Source: Multifurca ochricompacta
Lineage: Eukaryota; Basidiomycota; Agaricomycetes; Russulales; Russulaceae
DNA length: 64,000 nucleotides
Direction: 5' to 3'
Assembly: GCA_022496185.1 (NCBI GenBank)
Contig: WTXG01000022.1
Location: 124,001-188,000 of the forward strand
Below are positions 11,093-21,335 of the stretch, one piece after another. The position numbers and the translations under genes were made by a program. Position 1 is the first letter of the stretch. The number at the start of each line of letters is the position of its first letter. A model generated the notes under the pieces. That model had not been told where the DNA came from, did not search any database, and saw nothing but the letters and a program-made list of their open reading frames with translations.

Positions 11093-11680
11093 TGTTACGA
11101 ACAGGGCCCAGCAGCCCTATTTTCTTTACTCTTCCCAACCGGGACCCTACTCGCCCGCCGACCCTTCACTTCCTCATTACGTCTCCTTCCTGGGACCCCT
11201 CACATGCGTTGCTTCCATCCCCGTGACCGTTGTTTGGACTTGTATATCCACTGTTTGTCTATGCTTGCCTTTTCTTATCTTTTATCTTCTTATCTGTACG
11301 ACCGGACATTTACTTAATCCCCTATCAGAAGCCAGGCTTTATGCCATCTGCTTTCGTATCTTTGGGCCCACATGACTCCAATATCCTTATCTATAGATGC
11401 CCGTCCATTTACGTATATAAGTCCGTCTTAGCTACGCTGTAGACCTTAGACTCGACTTATTGAATACATCGGTGTTCGTCTTTCAGACTTCCCTTTGCCA
11501 CCTTTGACTCGTTTGTCTCAGTGCTTTCGGCACTTTCCGCTCAACATCGTCTTAGGGAACAGCCCCTTTGACTTTGACTCGTCCCCCTAGACTCCAAGGG
11601 GTCTTATTGACCTCTTATCTGAAACCCATGACCAATGCTGTCGCACAAGTCGTGCGGAATGTCCCACACCGGACGTAACA
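11093..11680 (+). repeat. Gypsy-1 5' LTR
   Basis: 588 bp, TGTTACGA..CGTAACA. It contains a TATA box at 11414-11420 and, 34 bases further on, the predicted transcript start AGACTCGACTT (11448-11458). It differs from the 3' LTR at 13 positions, all CpG transitions. Confidence 0.95.
11414..11420 (+). promoter_or_regulatory. Gypsy-1 LTR TATA box
   Basis: TATATAA, with the predicted start of transcription about 34 bases downstream at 11448. The same TATA-to-start spacing recurs in the related LTRs ending at 42554, 48259 and 49105. Confidence 0.6.
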
Positions 11681-11682
11681 TC

Positions 11683-11693
11683 AAGTCGAGTCT
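11683..11693 (+). other. Gypsy-1 primer-binding site, self-complementary type
   Basis: AAGTCGAGTCT lies two bases after the LTR and is an exact 11-base complement of AGACTCGACTT at 11448-11458, the predicted 5' end of the transcript. This is the arrangement of Tf1 self-primed reverse transcription. No tRNA-type TGG primer site is seen after the LTR. Confidence 0.65.
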
Positions 11694-11699
11694 CTCACA

Positions 11700-13214
11700 G
11701 TGGCTTCCAGCCGCAGTCAGACCCTCTTCCGAGAAGAACTCATCGAGCGCAGAGACGAGAATAATCTTTCACAGCAAGTACTTGGCTCTGCCGCCTGGAA
11801 AGACTTTGAAACCGAGTTTGGATACTACGTCTATCACGACGGAAGATACCAACCGGTAGAATACGATGACGAGAAAAGAGTTTGGTATTGTATCCGATAC
11901 TCGGACAGTCGAAACTCTTGGGTCACGACCAGACCTGCTCCACCCGAATTTGGACTAGGTCCGTGGAGAGAAAACCCTCCAGCCATTGTCACGGACTCCG
12001 AACCTGAGGAGTACGTAGAAGATCCTAGTGAAGAAGAAGCACCGGCATTAGCAGCGACTATGTTTCTGGTTGCACCTGCAGTTGTCACGATCAGAGCCCC
12101 TGCTTTGACAACTCCCCAGATATCAATACAGTCTACAGAAACCGTCACCCGATCTCACCCACCCATGTCTACCATCACCGCCCAACTTCCAGACCCCGCC
12201 CCTCCAGCCCCAGTGGCGCCCCCACCAAACATTCCTCCCCCATCGGGACGACTGTCAGGAGTATTACCCCAGACGTTCACAGGAGACCGCTCGCAGAGCA
12301 AGAAGTTCATGTTGGAGTTCACAACCTTCAAGAACTTCAACCATGATGTCCCACAGATTGTCAACCCGTTTCAATGTGCCAATCTGTTCCTCTCCCTAAT
12401 CCAAGGAGATGCGGTAGATGACTGGACCATGGAGCAACTAGAGTGGCTGAATGAGCAGGTTGAAAGTGGGCGTTGTACCACAAGCGAAGGCCTTTGGGAG
12501 ACCATCGCCGAAAGGTTCAAAGATGCCTTTACAGATGGGCAAGCCAAACAGAAGGCAGCCCAGGAGTTGAAATCCCTCAGAATGGAGAAAGGCGAATTGG
12601 ATGCATACATTGCCAAGTTCAGAAGTTTGGCCAACAGAGCCAGCTACGACACGGATGAGGAGGCCACACTAGACCTCTTCTCGCAAGGGCTGCCCAACCC
12701 CTTGGTCAAAAACATCATACAGTTCCATCATCCCCATGACTGGGATACTTGGGTTGATGCTGCCCGACAGCAGCAACAGGACTATTTGGACTTCCAAACA
12801 CAATTTGGAGTCGACACCAAGAAGGGAAAAACCCAAGATCAGTGGAAGGCTGCTTTCGGAGTAAAACCTGCCCAACACACCCAGCGGGATCCAAATGCTA
12901 TGGATACCTCTGTGGATCGAGCCCAAGCTCGGGCAGCACTCACAGATGATGAGCGGCAGGTATTAATGAAGGAAGGGCGATGCTTCTGCTGCAGAGCATT
13001 GGGACATATGTCTCGAGATTGTCCCAAGAAAGGAGCACGTGTCGCTACAGCAACCGTGACACCAGAAGGCCCCATTCAGAATAACCCACCCACCATAGAT
13101 AAAAGATCAAAGGAAGAAAAAGCCCAGGATATATGGGCTAGTGTGATGAAGGAGAGCGAGGAAGTATGTGCTATCTTGGTAGAAAAAGCTTTCGCGAAAA
13201 AGGATTTTTGTTAG
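11700..13214 (+). CDS. gag: Gypsy-1 Gag polyprotein
   Basis: 504 codons without internal stops, opening at GTG 11700. An in-frame TAA at 11676 and the lack of ATG before residue 121 make the true start uncertain. The N-terminus (residues 20-95, with YQPVEY and RVWYCIRYSDS) is conserved in Gypsy-2 and Gypsy-3, so it is translated. Then come a proline-rich linker (about 145-195), the retrotransposon Gag capsid domain (about 195-360) and a zinc knuckle CFCCRALGHMSRDC at residues 428-441 (12981-13022). Gag forms the particle and binds the RNA. It ends KKDFC followed by TAG, where the -1 frame of pol takes over. Confidence 0.9.
   Translation: MASSRSQTLFREELIERRDENNLSQQVLGSAAWKDFETEFGYYVYHDGRYQPVEYDDEKRVWYCIRYSDSRNSWVTTRPAPPEFGLGPWRENPPAIVTDSEPEEYVEDPSEEEAPALAATMFLVAPAVVTIRAPALTTPQISIQSTETVTRSHPPMSTITAQLPDPAPPAPVAPPPNIPPPSGRLSGVLPQTFTGDRSQSKKFMLEFTTFKNFNHDVPQIVNPFQCANLFLSLIQGDAVDDWTMEQLEWLNEQVESGRCTTSEGLWETIAERFKDAFTDGQAKQKAAQELKSLRMEKGELDAYIAKFRSLANRASYDTDEEATLDLFSQGLPNPLVKNIIQFHHPHDWDTWVDAARQQQQDYLDFQTQFGVDTKKGKTQDQWKAAFGVKPAQHTQRDPNAMDTSVDRAQARAALTDDERQVLMKEGRCFCCRALGHMSRDCPKKGARVATATVTPEGPIQNNPPTIDKRSKEEKAQDIWASVMKESEEVCAILVEKAFAKKDFC
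13205..13211 (+). promoter_or_regulatory. Candidate -1 frameshift site between gag and pol
   Basis: The run of five T in GGATTTTTG sits immediately before the gag stop. Slippage by one base on TTT moves ribosomes into the pol frame (LLGSNP..). The same GGATTTTTG is kept at the same place in Gypsy-2 (50627-50635) and Gypsy-3 (57200-57208). It is not a canonical X XXY YYZ site, so the mechanism is inferred. Confidence 0.5.
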
Positions 13215-16200
13215 GCTCAAACCCATTGGCCTGGGCACGAGCACTCCATGTTACCTCTGTGTATGCTAGTCGATTCAAATCATTGAAAATACCAGTACAT
13301 TTTGAAACTACACAGAGGACGGCCGATTGCGATATTTTAGTGGACTCCGGAGCCACAGACAATTTCATTCATCTGCGACTAATATGAACAATGGGTTTGG
13401 GAAGGCTGGCACTTCCCCAGGAAAAGAATATTTGGAACATTGATGGAACGACCAATCGCGCCGGAAAGATCACCCACTACACAGACCTAAAGGTCCAGGT
13501 TGGAGAAACAACAAAGGTCATTCGCTTCTTAATCATGGATCTAGGAGATGAGGACCTTATCTTGGGATATCTGTGGCTTGCAGCTTTTGAACCAAAGATT
13601 AACTGGGCTGATGCGACCATGGATAAGGACTCGTACCCAACCATCATCACGTCGCTGGGCTATGATTATGCGATCAGGCATCCAGTAATTAGATCCATGC
13701 GAACAGAAGAAGGGGAAGACCCTGGTCAGTGTTATGCCACCAAAGCGTCAGAACTGGCCCAGAAAGCCGTGCAGGGACAAGCTGAGAAGACTTATCATGA
13801 TGTAGTGCCAAGTGTCTATCAGCGGCATTGGAGGGTGTTCTCCGAAGAGGAATCACATCGCTTCCCCCCAGAGCAACCATGGGACCATGCCATTGACCTC
13901 CTCCCAGACACACCAGCTGCTATAGACTGTAAAGTCTATCCATTGTCCCAAACCGAACAGGTGGCACTTACTGAATTCCTCGAGGAGCATTTAGCCAAAG
14001 GATACATTCGCCCGTCCAAGTCGCAGTACGCCTCACCCTTCTTCTTTATCAAAAAGAAGGACAGCAAGCTACAACCAGTCCAGGACTACCGGAAAATTAA
14101 CATGTATACTGTAAAGAATGCCTATCCCCTGCCTCTCATTTCGGAACTCATCGACACCATGTGGGATAAATCCCTCTTTTCAAAGATGGATGTACGATGG
14201 GGATACAACAATGTTAGAATCAAGGAAGGCGACCAGTGCAAAGCGGCGTTCAAAACAAATCAAGGATTATTTGAACCAAACGTCATGTTTTTCGGACTCA
14301 CAAATTCACCGGCAATGTTCCAATCCATGATGAATCACATTTTCTGGGACCTTATCCTCACTGGCGAAGTAGTAGTCTATATGGACGATATCTTGGTTGC
14401 CACCGCCAATGATCTAAATCATCACCGAGAACGAGTACATCAGGTGCTAGACATATTGCATGAGCATGATTTGTACCTCAAACCTGCAAAGTGCTCTTTT
14501 GAACAGCAAAGCGTCGAGTACTTGGGAGTAATCCTGGAGGGAGGACAAGTGTGTATGGACCCTGTCAAAGTACAAGGAATTCGGGAATGGCCAACACCAA
14601 CTTGTGTCAAGGATGTCCGATCCTTTATTGGATTCTGCAACTTCTATTGGCGTTTCGTTAAAGGATTCTCGGACATAGCACGACCCTTGAATGACCTCCT
14701 GAAGAAGGATATGTCATGGCATTGGAATACCAAACAACAACGAGCATTTGAGCGGATTAGAGACCTGGTTGGCTCAGAACCAGTACTCATTCAACCTGAC
14801 CTGAGCCGCCCCTTCAAGCTAGAAGTGGACGCCTCCCATTTCACGAATGGAGCAGTGTTGTATCAAAGGGACAAGTTACAAGTACCTCACCCAGTGGCAT
14901 ACTACTCAGAGACCTTTTCATCCGCCGAACGAAATTACAACATTTGGGATAGGGAACTCCTAGCCATAGTCAAGGCACTATGGCATTGGCGGCCATACCT
15001 TGCAGGGAATCCTCACAAAACAGTCATCTATACTGATCATTCCAACCTGTTGTACTGGAAAGAACCCCACAAGATCAGCCAACGCATAGCACGAGAGGTC
15101 CTAGAGCTTGAGGAATATGACTTTACCCTGAAACACATTGCAGGAAGTCAGAATGCGCGAGCGGATGCACTATCACGAAGGCCAGATATGCATACAGGGG
15201 AAGACGACAATGACCATGTAACTGTCCTACCAGAAGAGGTGTTTGCAAAGACAGCCATAGTCAGCCTCCATGATATGGACCTGTGGGCGCAAGTCTCACA
15301 AAATATGAATCCAGAACTATGCCGCTCGTGGGCTGATGCCCACAACCTGAAAGAGATAAATGGCCTTTGGTGGAAGGACGGAGATCGACTCATTGTCACT
15401 GGTGGCGACAACATTAAGCGGGGGGTGATCCATTTTCACCACGATCTCCCTTCTGCTGGTCACCCAGGCATTGCCAATACTTATGCCCTTGCCAAACGTG
15501 ACTACTGGTGGCCCAACATGAAGAAAGATGTTGAAGACTACGTGAAGGGATGCGCGGACTGCCAGGCTAATAAAGTGAATACACACCCGCACCCTCCGGC
15601 GATGCTTCCCATTACTCCTACCATGTCTCTACCATTCCAAACGATCGCCATGGATTTCATAGTCAAACTACCCAACTCTAGAGGCTTTGACTCCATTTTG
15701 ACCATCACAGACCACAACTGCTCCAAAGCAGCACTCTTCATACCGTGCAAGGAGTCCATCACAGCGGAGGGAGTGGCCAAACTCTACCTTGACCATGTTT
15801 ACCGACACTATGGTCTCCCAGAGAAGATCATCTCTGACTGAGATCCACGCTTTACTTCGACATTCGCCAGAGCATTATGCAAGGTTCTGGACATACAGCA
15901 GAACATCTCAACAGCCTACCACCCCCAAACAGACGGACAGTCAGAGCGTACCAATCAATGGTTGGAGCAGTACCTCCGATTCTGGTGCAACGGACGACAG
16001 GACGACTGGGCGGACTGGCTGGCAACAGCGGAGTTTGCACATAACTCCTGGCCTAACGGCACAACGAGAGCCCCCCCATTCTCCCTTATCATGGGCTGGG
16101 TACCACACACTACATGGACTGATAAGCCCACAAATGTCCCCATGACCGCACAGCGCCTCAGCCAATGGGAGGAGATCTGGAAATCGGCCAATGAAAACCT

Positions 16201-16693
16201 GTTAAAGGCACAACGGACCTTATCGGATAAGCCCTCAAAGTTCACACCTTATCGAGTCGATGAACAGGTTTGGCTGGAAGGGAAGCACATCCATACGTCA
16301 CATCCCACGGCTAAGTTGGCACCCTGACGTCATGGGCCCTTCAGAATCGCAAGGAAATTATCAGATGTGTCATATGAACTCAAACTTCCCCCCACATGGA
16401 AGATCCACCCAGTCTTCCATGCGAAGCTTCTAACGCCATACAAAGAAACATCCATTCATGGGGAAAACTTCCCAAGACCTCCACCGGAACTAGTCAATGG
16501 AGAAGCAGAATGGGAAGTGGAGCGGATTATGAACTCCGCTTATTGAGGCCGAGGGCGCAAACTACATTACCTGATCAAGTGGAAGGGATTCCCAGACTCT
16601 GACAACTCGTGGGAACCAGCCAGGAATATCTTTGCCCCGGACTTGATCACGGAGTTCCACTTATGACATCCTCAGGCGCCCAGGAGCAGTTAA
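13208..16693 (+). pseudogene. pol: Gypsy-1 Pol: protease, RT, RNase H, integrase, chromodomain
   Basis: Open in frame from the frameshift site to TAA 16691, except for TGA at 13385, 15839, 16325, 16544 and 16664, each at a position where related copies have or imply arginine (CGA). Order: aspartic protease DSGATDNFI (13343 on); RT with QDYRKIN, FGLTNSP and an intact YMDD (14378-14389); RNase H with LEVDASHF (about 14820) and YTDHSNLLYW; integrase zinc motif with HHDLPSAGHPG..CADC (15436-15565); integrase core with AMDFI, SD.DPRF and GQSERTNQ; and a chromodomain (about 16509-16665, LHYLIKWKGFPDSDNSWEP). The chromodomain defines a chromovirus and would target integration to modified histones. 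With the stops it is inactive unless TGA is read through. Confidence 0.9.
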
Positions 16694-16762
16694 AAGGAGG
16701 ACGAACCCCCGACTTTTCCCCAGAACAAAGCTTCACCAGCAACGTCCTAACCACAAACCAAT

Positions 16763-17956
16763 ATGTCCTCTTCCTTCATCGCTGCCTCCGCCGCCATTGA
16801 TGCCTTCGCTGCCACTACCGTGGTTGTGGAAGCCTTTCCCTCTGCTCACCCCTCTACTCGTCCTTCCTCTCCCATCGACTACGAAGCTGCTGCGGAGCGC
16901 GTTAAAAACCAGTCACCCAACCCAGACGACGACTTCACCCACTCTGAAGAGCCCCATCCAAACGACCTCGTTGGCATGGAGCAGGATGATGATGTTCCCG
17001 AGTTCCCTTTCTTCGCCAACAACCCGAATTCCTCCATGTACTTCCCACTTGAAATTACCATGGCTGATGGAACGAAGGAAATAGCTAAGTACATCTTTTA
17101 CACCAATGGAGGGATGGATGTCGCGGGATGCATGAAAAAGGACGGGCCTGTCTATGGGGCCCCAGTCTACTTGGAAGAGCGATATACAGGTCGTCTTCAC
17201 CACACTATGAGCGACAAACAGTTGGGACACCTCGCGACTGACAACCCCTGAGCCTTTGCAATTGACGAGGTGCTGAATGACATGTGGCTCCCGCGTCTCA
17301 AAGCCGAAGTAATGAGACTGCAGAAGACCCTCACACTTTGCACCACGCTCAATACCCAGTACAAGGAGTATGCAAAGCAAATGACAAGGCTCACGAGAGG
17401 CATGTTCCAAGTCGAGCAGGAGTTGACAGAGATTCGGAAAAGGTTGGAGATAGGGGACGCATATCAGACTATTGCAGAGAGGTACGCCGATACATATGCC
17501 TGACCCCTTCCCCCACAATTGCTAGGGGCAGCACCACAACTGCTGCCGAATCGATTCAAGATGCCATGGATGCATGAGAACCCCCGAGGAGAAACTTGCT
17601 GGCGATGTGATAGCAAGTATCATATTAGCTGGAATTGCCCCCTTAATCGCAAGTGGTGCCGTCATTGCTGAAGCAACCTCCACTGGAGCAGATTCTGCAT
17701 TTTCCGACGACTGGGAGTCGCTCCCACCATTGTCAACCCTTCGGGATGGTGTGGGAAGTGTCTGTGACATAATGCAGGACATTGCAAGCTCGACTGCCCA
17801 GTGTACGACCTGTGTCGCCAGTGCGGACGGCGCGGCCCATACGGCTTCCTACGCACACACCAATGCGCAGCAGATGAAACCTACACCGTAGAGGATCGAA
17901 ATCTAGCAGATGATTATGTGGACTTGGTACAGGATGATGACGGTGCGCGTTTCTAG
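16763..17956 (+). pseudogene. Gypsy-1 ORF3, accessory zinc-knuckle protein
   Basis: 398 codons from ATG 16763, same frame as pol, 69 bases after its stop, ending TAG 17954. Interrupted only by TGA codons (17249, 17501, 17669, 17768), mostly at arginine positions. Regions: a disordered acidic N-terminus; a conserved block PEFPFFANNPNSSMYFPLEI through YIFYTNGGMDVAGCMKKDGP and APVYLEERYTGRLHHTMS; a helical, probably coiled-coil stretch (17265-17500); a perfect CCHC knuckle CWRCDSKYHISWNC (17597-17638); and a second cysteine/histidine cluster (CGKC..CRQCGRRGPYGFLRTHQC, to about 17875). No family recognised. It recurs in Gypsy-2, -3 and -5, so it belongs to the lineage. An RNA- or DNA-binding role is inferred from the knuckles. 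Confidence 0.75.
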
Positions 17957-17973
17957 CTGGGTCAGCTTGAGCC

Positions 17974-17984
17974 AGAAGGGAGGG
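17974..17984 (+). other. Gypsy-1 polypurine tract
   Basis: AGAAGGGAGGG directly upstream of the 3' LTR (TGA then TGTTAC), the expected plus-strand primer. Gypsy-5 has the matching AGAAGAGGGGG at 41951-41961. Confidence 0.7.
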
Positions 17985-17987
17985 TGA

Positions 17988-18575
17988 TGTTACGAACAGG
18001 GCCCAGCAGCCCTATTTTCTTTACTCTTCCCAACCGGGACCCTACTCGCCCGCCGACCCTTCACTTCCTCATTACGTCTCCTTCCTGGGACCCCTCACAT
18101 GCGTTGCTTCCATCCCCATGACCGTTGTTTGGACTTGTATATCCACTGTTTGTCTATGCTTGCCTTTTCTTATCTTTTATCTTCTTATCTGTACAACCGG
18201 ACATTTACTTAATCCCCTATCAGAAGCCAGGCTTTACGCCATCTGCTTTCGTATCTTTGGGCCCACATGACTCCAATATCCTTATCTATAGACGCCCGTC
18301 CATTTACATATATAAGTCCGTCTTAGCTACGCTGTAGACCTTAGACTCGACTTATTGAATACATCGGTGTTCATCTTTCGGACTTCCCTTTGCCACCTTT
18401 GACTCGTTTGTCTCAGTGCTTTCAGCACTTTCTGCTCAACATCGTCTTAGGGAACAGCCCCTTTGACTTTGACTCGTCCCCCTAGACTCCAAGGGGTCTT
18501 ATTGACCTCTTATCTGAAACCCGTGACCAACGCTGTCGCACAAGTCGTGCGGAACGTCCCACACCAGACGTAACA
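17988..18575 (+). repeat. Gypsy-1 3' LTR
   Basis: 588 bp, no insertions or deletions relative to 11093-11680. Followed by the target duplication CAATG and by the rest of element D3. Confidence 0.95.
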
Positions 18576-19753
18576 CAATGCGTTCATTTATGGCTACTCA
18601 AGATTCCTCAAAAATTGTTGTTTTATGTTCAGAAGATTAAAAGGATCTTTTATTTACATTATTATTTTATTATTCTAGTTTCATTTCATACAAGCGTGAC
18701 TGTCCTGGTCCCTGGATGCACATTTCTGTGTGTTTAAGTCAACCTTCCTTAATAGGAAGGAGGTCAGACCACCATGCAATGCAATGTAGTCGCTGCCCCA
18801 TGCAGCTTGTAGATACACGCAGGCCTTGTTTCAATAAAGTAATTTGATAATTAAATTATAGAATAGTCTAAAGTAGTCTAGAGAGTATTTTAGATAGTGC
18901 CAGACCGGCAGAATTGGTCGTGCGTTAATAAAACAGATGCATCATGATTTTCAAGAATGTAGATCACTGATAACACTTTTATTTTACATCGCACCATTGA
19001 TCTGCTTTGATATTTTGTAGGATAACACTAGAATATATTTAAAGCCACCCTGTATCATACATCAGATGAGATCTTGTATTTTGTGGCTGCAGATGTGTTT
19101 TATCTTAGAATTTCTACTGATCTTGTCAATGGATAATCAGCACCTATACCTGCCAAACCTGCCGTGCAGGTATGGGTTTCCACGGGTTGGGAGCCATATA
19201 CCCATACCCATACCCAGCAAAACCTGTGGTGCTTACCCATGTGGGTATGAAAACCCTTGACAATCACTATCCACATGACTTGTGTGACAGCATTCGTTCA
19301 TAATCAGATAAGAGACCAATAGGGCCTCTTGGAGTTGTATGGGAGGAGTCAATGTCAAGAGGCTGTACTCTAAGACGATGTTTAAGCAGAAAGTACCAGA
19401 AGTACTGGAGACGGTCAAGTCAAGGCAGACAAAGGGAAGTCCAGAAGACAAGCACTGATGTATTCAATAAGTTGAGTCTGAGGTCCACAATGTAGTTACA
19501 GCAGACTTATATACGTAATCGAATGAGCATCTAAAGATAAGATATCGGAGAGTCATGTGGGCCCAAATATACAAAAGCAGAGGGCATAAAGCCTGGCTTC
19601 TGATAGGGAATTAAGTAAGTGTCCAGTCTTAGAGATAAGGAGATAAGAGATAAGAAAGGGCATAAGCAAGCACAAACAACAAGTCAATATGTACAATGGC
19701 AATCACGGGGAGGGAAGTAGGGCATGTGAGGGATCCCAGGATGGGGACGTGAT

Positions 19754-21190
19754 TAGAGATCAGAAAGGGTTTTCATACCCATGCGGGTAAGTGCCGTGGG
19801 TTTTGATGGGTACGGGTACGGGTATACAACTCCCAACCCGCCAGAAACCCGTACCTGCACAGTGGGTTTGGCGGGTATAAGTGGCCATCAGTCATTGACA
19901 AGATCAGCAGAAATTTAATGATAAAATACATTTGTAGCAAACAAATGACTATATTTTATTTGATGTATGCTACAGGGTTTTTGTAAATATGTTCTAGTGT
20001 TATCCTATGAAATATCAAAGCAGATCAACGGTGCGATGTAAAATAAAAGTGTTATCAGTGATCCACTCTCTTGAAAATCCTGATGCAACTGTTTTATTAA
20101 CACGCAATCAATTCTGCCGGTCTGGCACTATCTAAAATACACTCTAGACTACTTTAGACTATTCTATAATCTAATTATCAAATTAGTTTACTGAAACAAG
20201 GCCCGCGTGTATCTACAGGCTGCATAGGGCAGCAACTACATTGGACCAGCATATTGGTCTGATCTCCTTCCTATTAAGGAAGGTTGACTTAACAATTGCG
20301 GCTGTGATTTTCCATTGGTCTGACATGATTGTGATCATGCATAGATAACACAACAGAAACACATTCACAAATTAATTAGATACATAGAATATACATCTAA
20401 GATCTGACATATGATCAAATCACATCATTAAACGAGATAACAAGATAACGCGTTCATTTAATCTAGTAGCTGATATAGTACATCTAAAGTACAAGCCTGT
20501 GCCATGCCTGTTCCACAAAATAAAATAAAATAAGAATGTAAATAAAGAATCAAATTAATCTTCTGAACATAAATCAGCAATTATTGAGGGATCCTGAGTA
20601 GCCACAAATGAATGCATTGTATCCAAGTGTGTATCTCCCAGACCGGGATGGTCTGGGCCAATTGTCCGAAATGCATGATGCAACCAAAGAACTTGCATGC
20701 GTTTCATTTTATGGGTAACCTGGGTATCAAAACAAATATCCAGGGGTTACCCCTGCCAATCACTATGCATTTGTCAATTATTTTTGCATTCTGTGTGGTT
20801 ATCTGACAGGCTTTTCATTCAATGTTCTATTACATCCTATCTAATCATCTCTGTATATTGGGGTGGATTTTAGTTGTGCTTGTATCGAATTGAGACCAGA
20901 ATAATAAAATAAAAATGGAATAATGAATTATCTTAATCTTCTGAGCATAAAACAAGAGTCATTGAGGGATCTTAAGCAGCCATAAATGAATGCGTTGTGT
21001 ATCTCCTTGGTCCGGGATGGCCCAGGCTGGATATCCGAAATGCGTGATGCAAGTAAAGAACTTGCACGCATTTAACACAGGCAACCCGCAGGTGACCTGC
21101 AGGTAACCCATGGGTTACCCGTACCCATAGTGACGGGTACGGGTATGGGTACCAATGAAGATACCCAGGGGTTACCCCTGCTATTCACTA
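19754..21190 (-). mobile_element. D4, non-autonomous hAT-like element
   Basis: Inverted copy of the D family (1437 bp) starting TAGAGATCAGAAAGGG and ending CCCTGCTATTCACTA. Flanks GACGTGAT (19746-19753) and GACATGAT (21191-21198) are an 8-bp duplication differing at one CpG. It is inserted in the solo LTR. A segment near 20322-20500 is absent from D and D' but resembles 32893-33050. No coding capacity. Confidence 0.8.
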
Positions 21191-21281
21191 GACATGATCA
21201 AGAAATGGAGGGTAGGTGGAAGAGAAGGGTTCATGTTGGGGAGAGTGAAGAAAAGTGGGGTACTAGGCCCTGGTCGTAACA

Positions 21282-21335
21282 GTAAATGAGTGTGTGTATA
21301 GTAACCAAGACAATAAAGGATTGTATCTAATCAAC
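21282..21335. other. Short unassigned spacer between LTR and C-left nest
   Basis: Fifty-four bases of A/T-rich sequence between the end of the split solo LTR and the C-left element, ending in the TAATCAAC duplication. Nothing recognisable. Confidence 0.5.

Larger units (their letters stand above)
11093..18575 (+). mobile_element. Gypsy-1, complete chromodomain Ty3/Gypsy element
   Basis: Full-length element of 7483 bp with two 588-bp LTRs, target duplication CAATG (11088-11092 and 18576-18580), self-complementary primer-binding site, gag, pol in the -1 frame with a chromodomain, and ORF3. All five stops inside pol are TGA at arginine positions. The LTR pair differs only at CpG sites, so it is the youngest large insertion here. 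Confidence 0.95.
10327..19269 (+). mobile_element. D3, non-autonomous hAT-like element, interrupted by Gypsy-1
   Basis: Left end TAGTGATTGGCAGGGGTAAC, right end ..CTTGACAATCACTA, with subterminal repeats of GGGTA/TACCC. Removing Gypsy-1 leaves about 1455 bp, close to the 1431 bp of D and D'. Flanks are TCCACACA (10319-10326) and TCCACATG (19270-19277); both derive from TCCACACG by one transition at the CpG. No transposase is encoded; ORFs in it are chance. Confidence 0.75.
10298..21281 (-). repeat. Gypsy solo LTR split by nested D3 and D4 elements
   Basis: Three pieces (10298-10326, 19278-19753, 21199-21281) join into one minus-oriented LTR of about 588 bp, the same length as the Gypsy-1 LTRs and collinear with the intact solo LTR at 63347-63934. 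It ends CGTAACA at 21281. The first five bases of the LTR are missing at the hAT-A junction (10298). It is the oldest recognisable insertion in this stretch. Confidence 0.75.

Noticed and set aside
16763..17956. Gypsy ORF3 as an envelope gene
   Set aside because: No signal peptide, transmembrane segment or glycoprotein-like spacing; it has acidic, coiled-coil and zinc-knuckle features instead.
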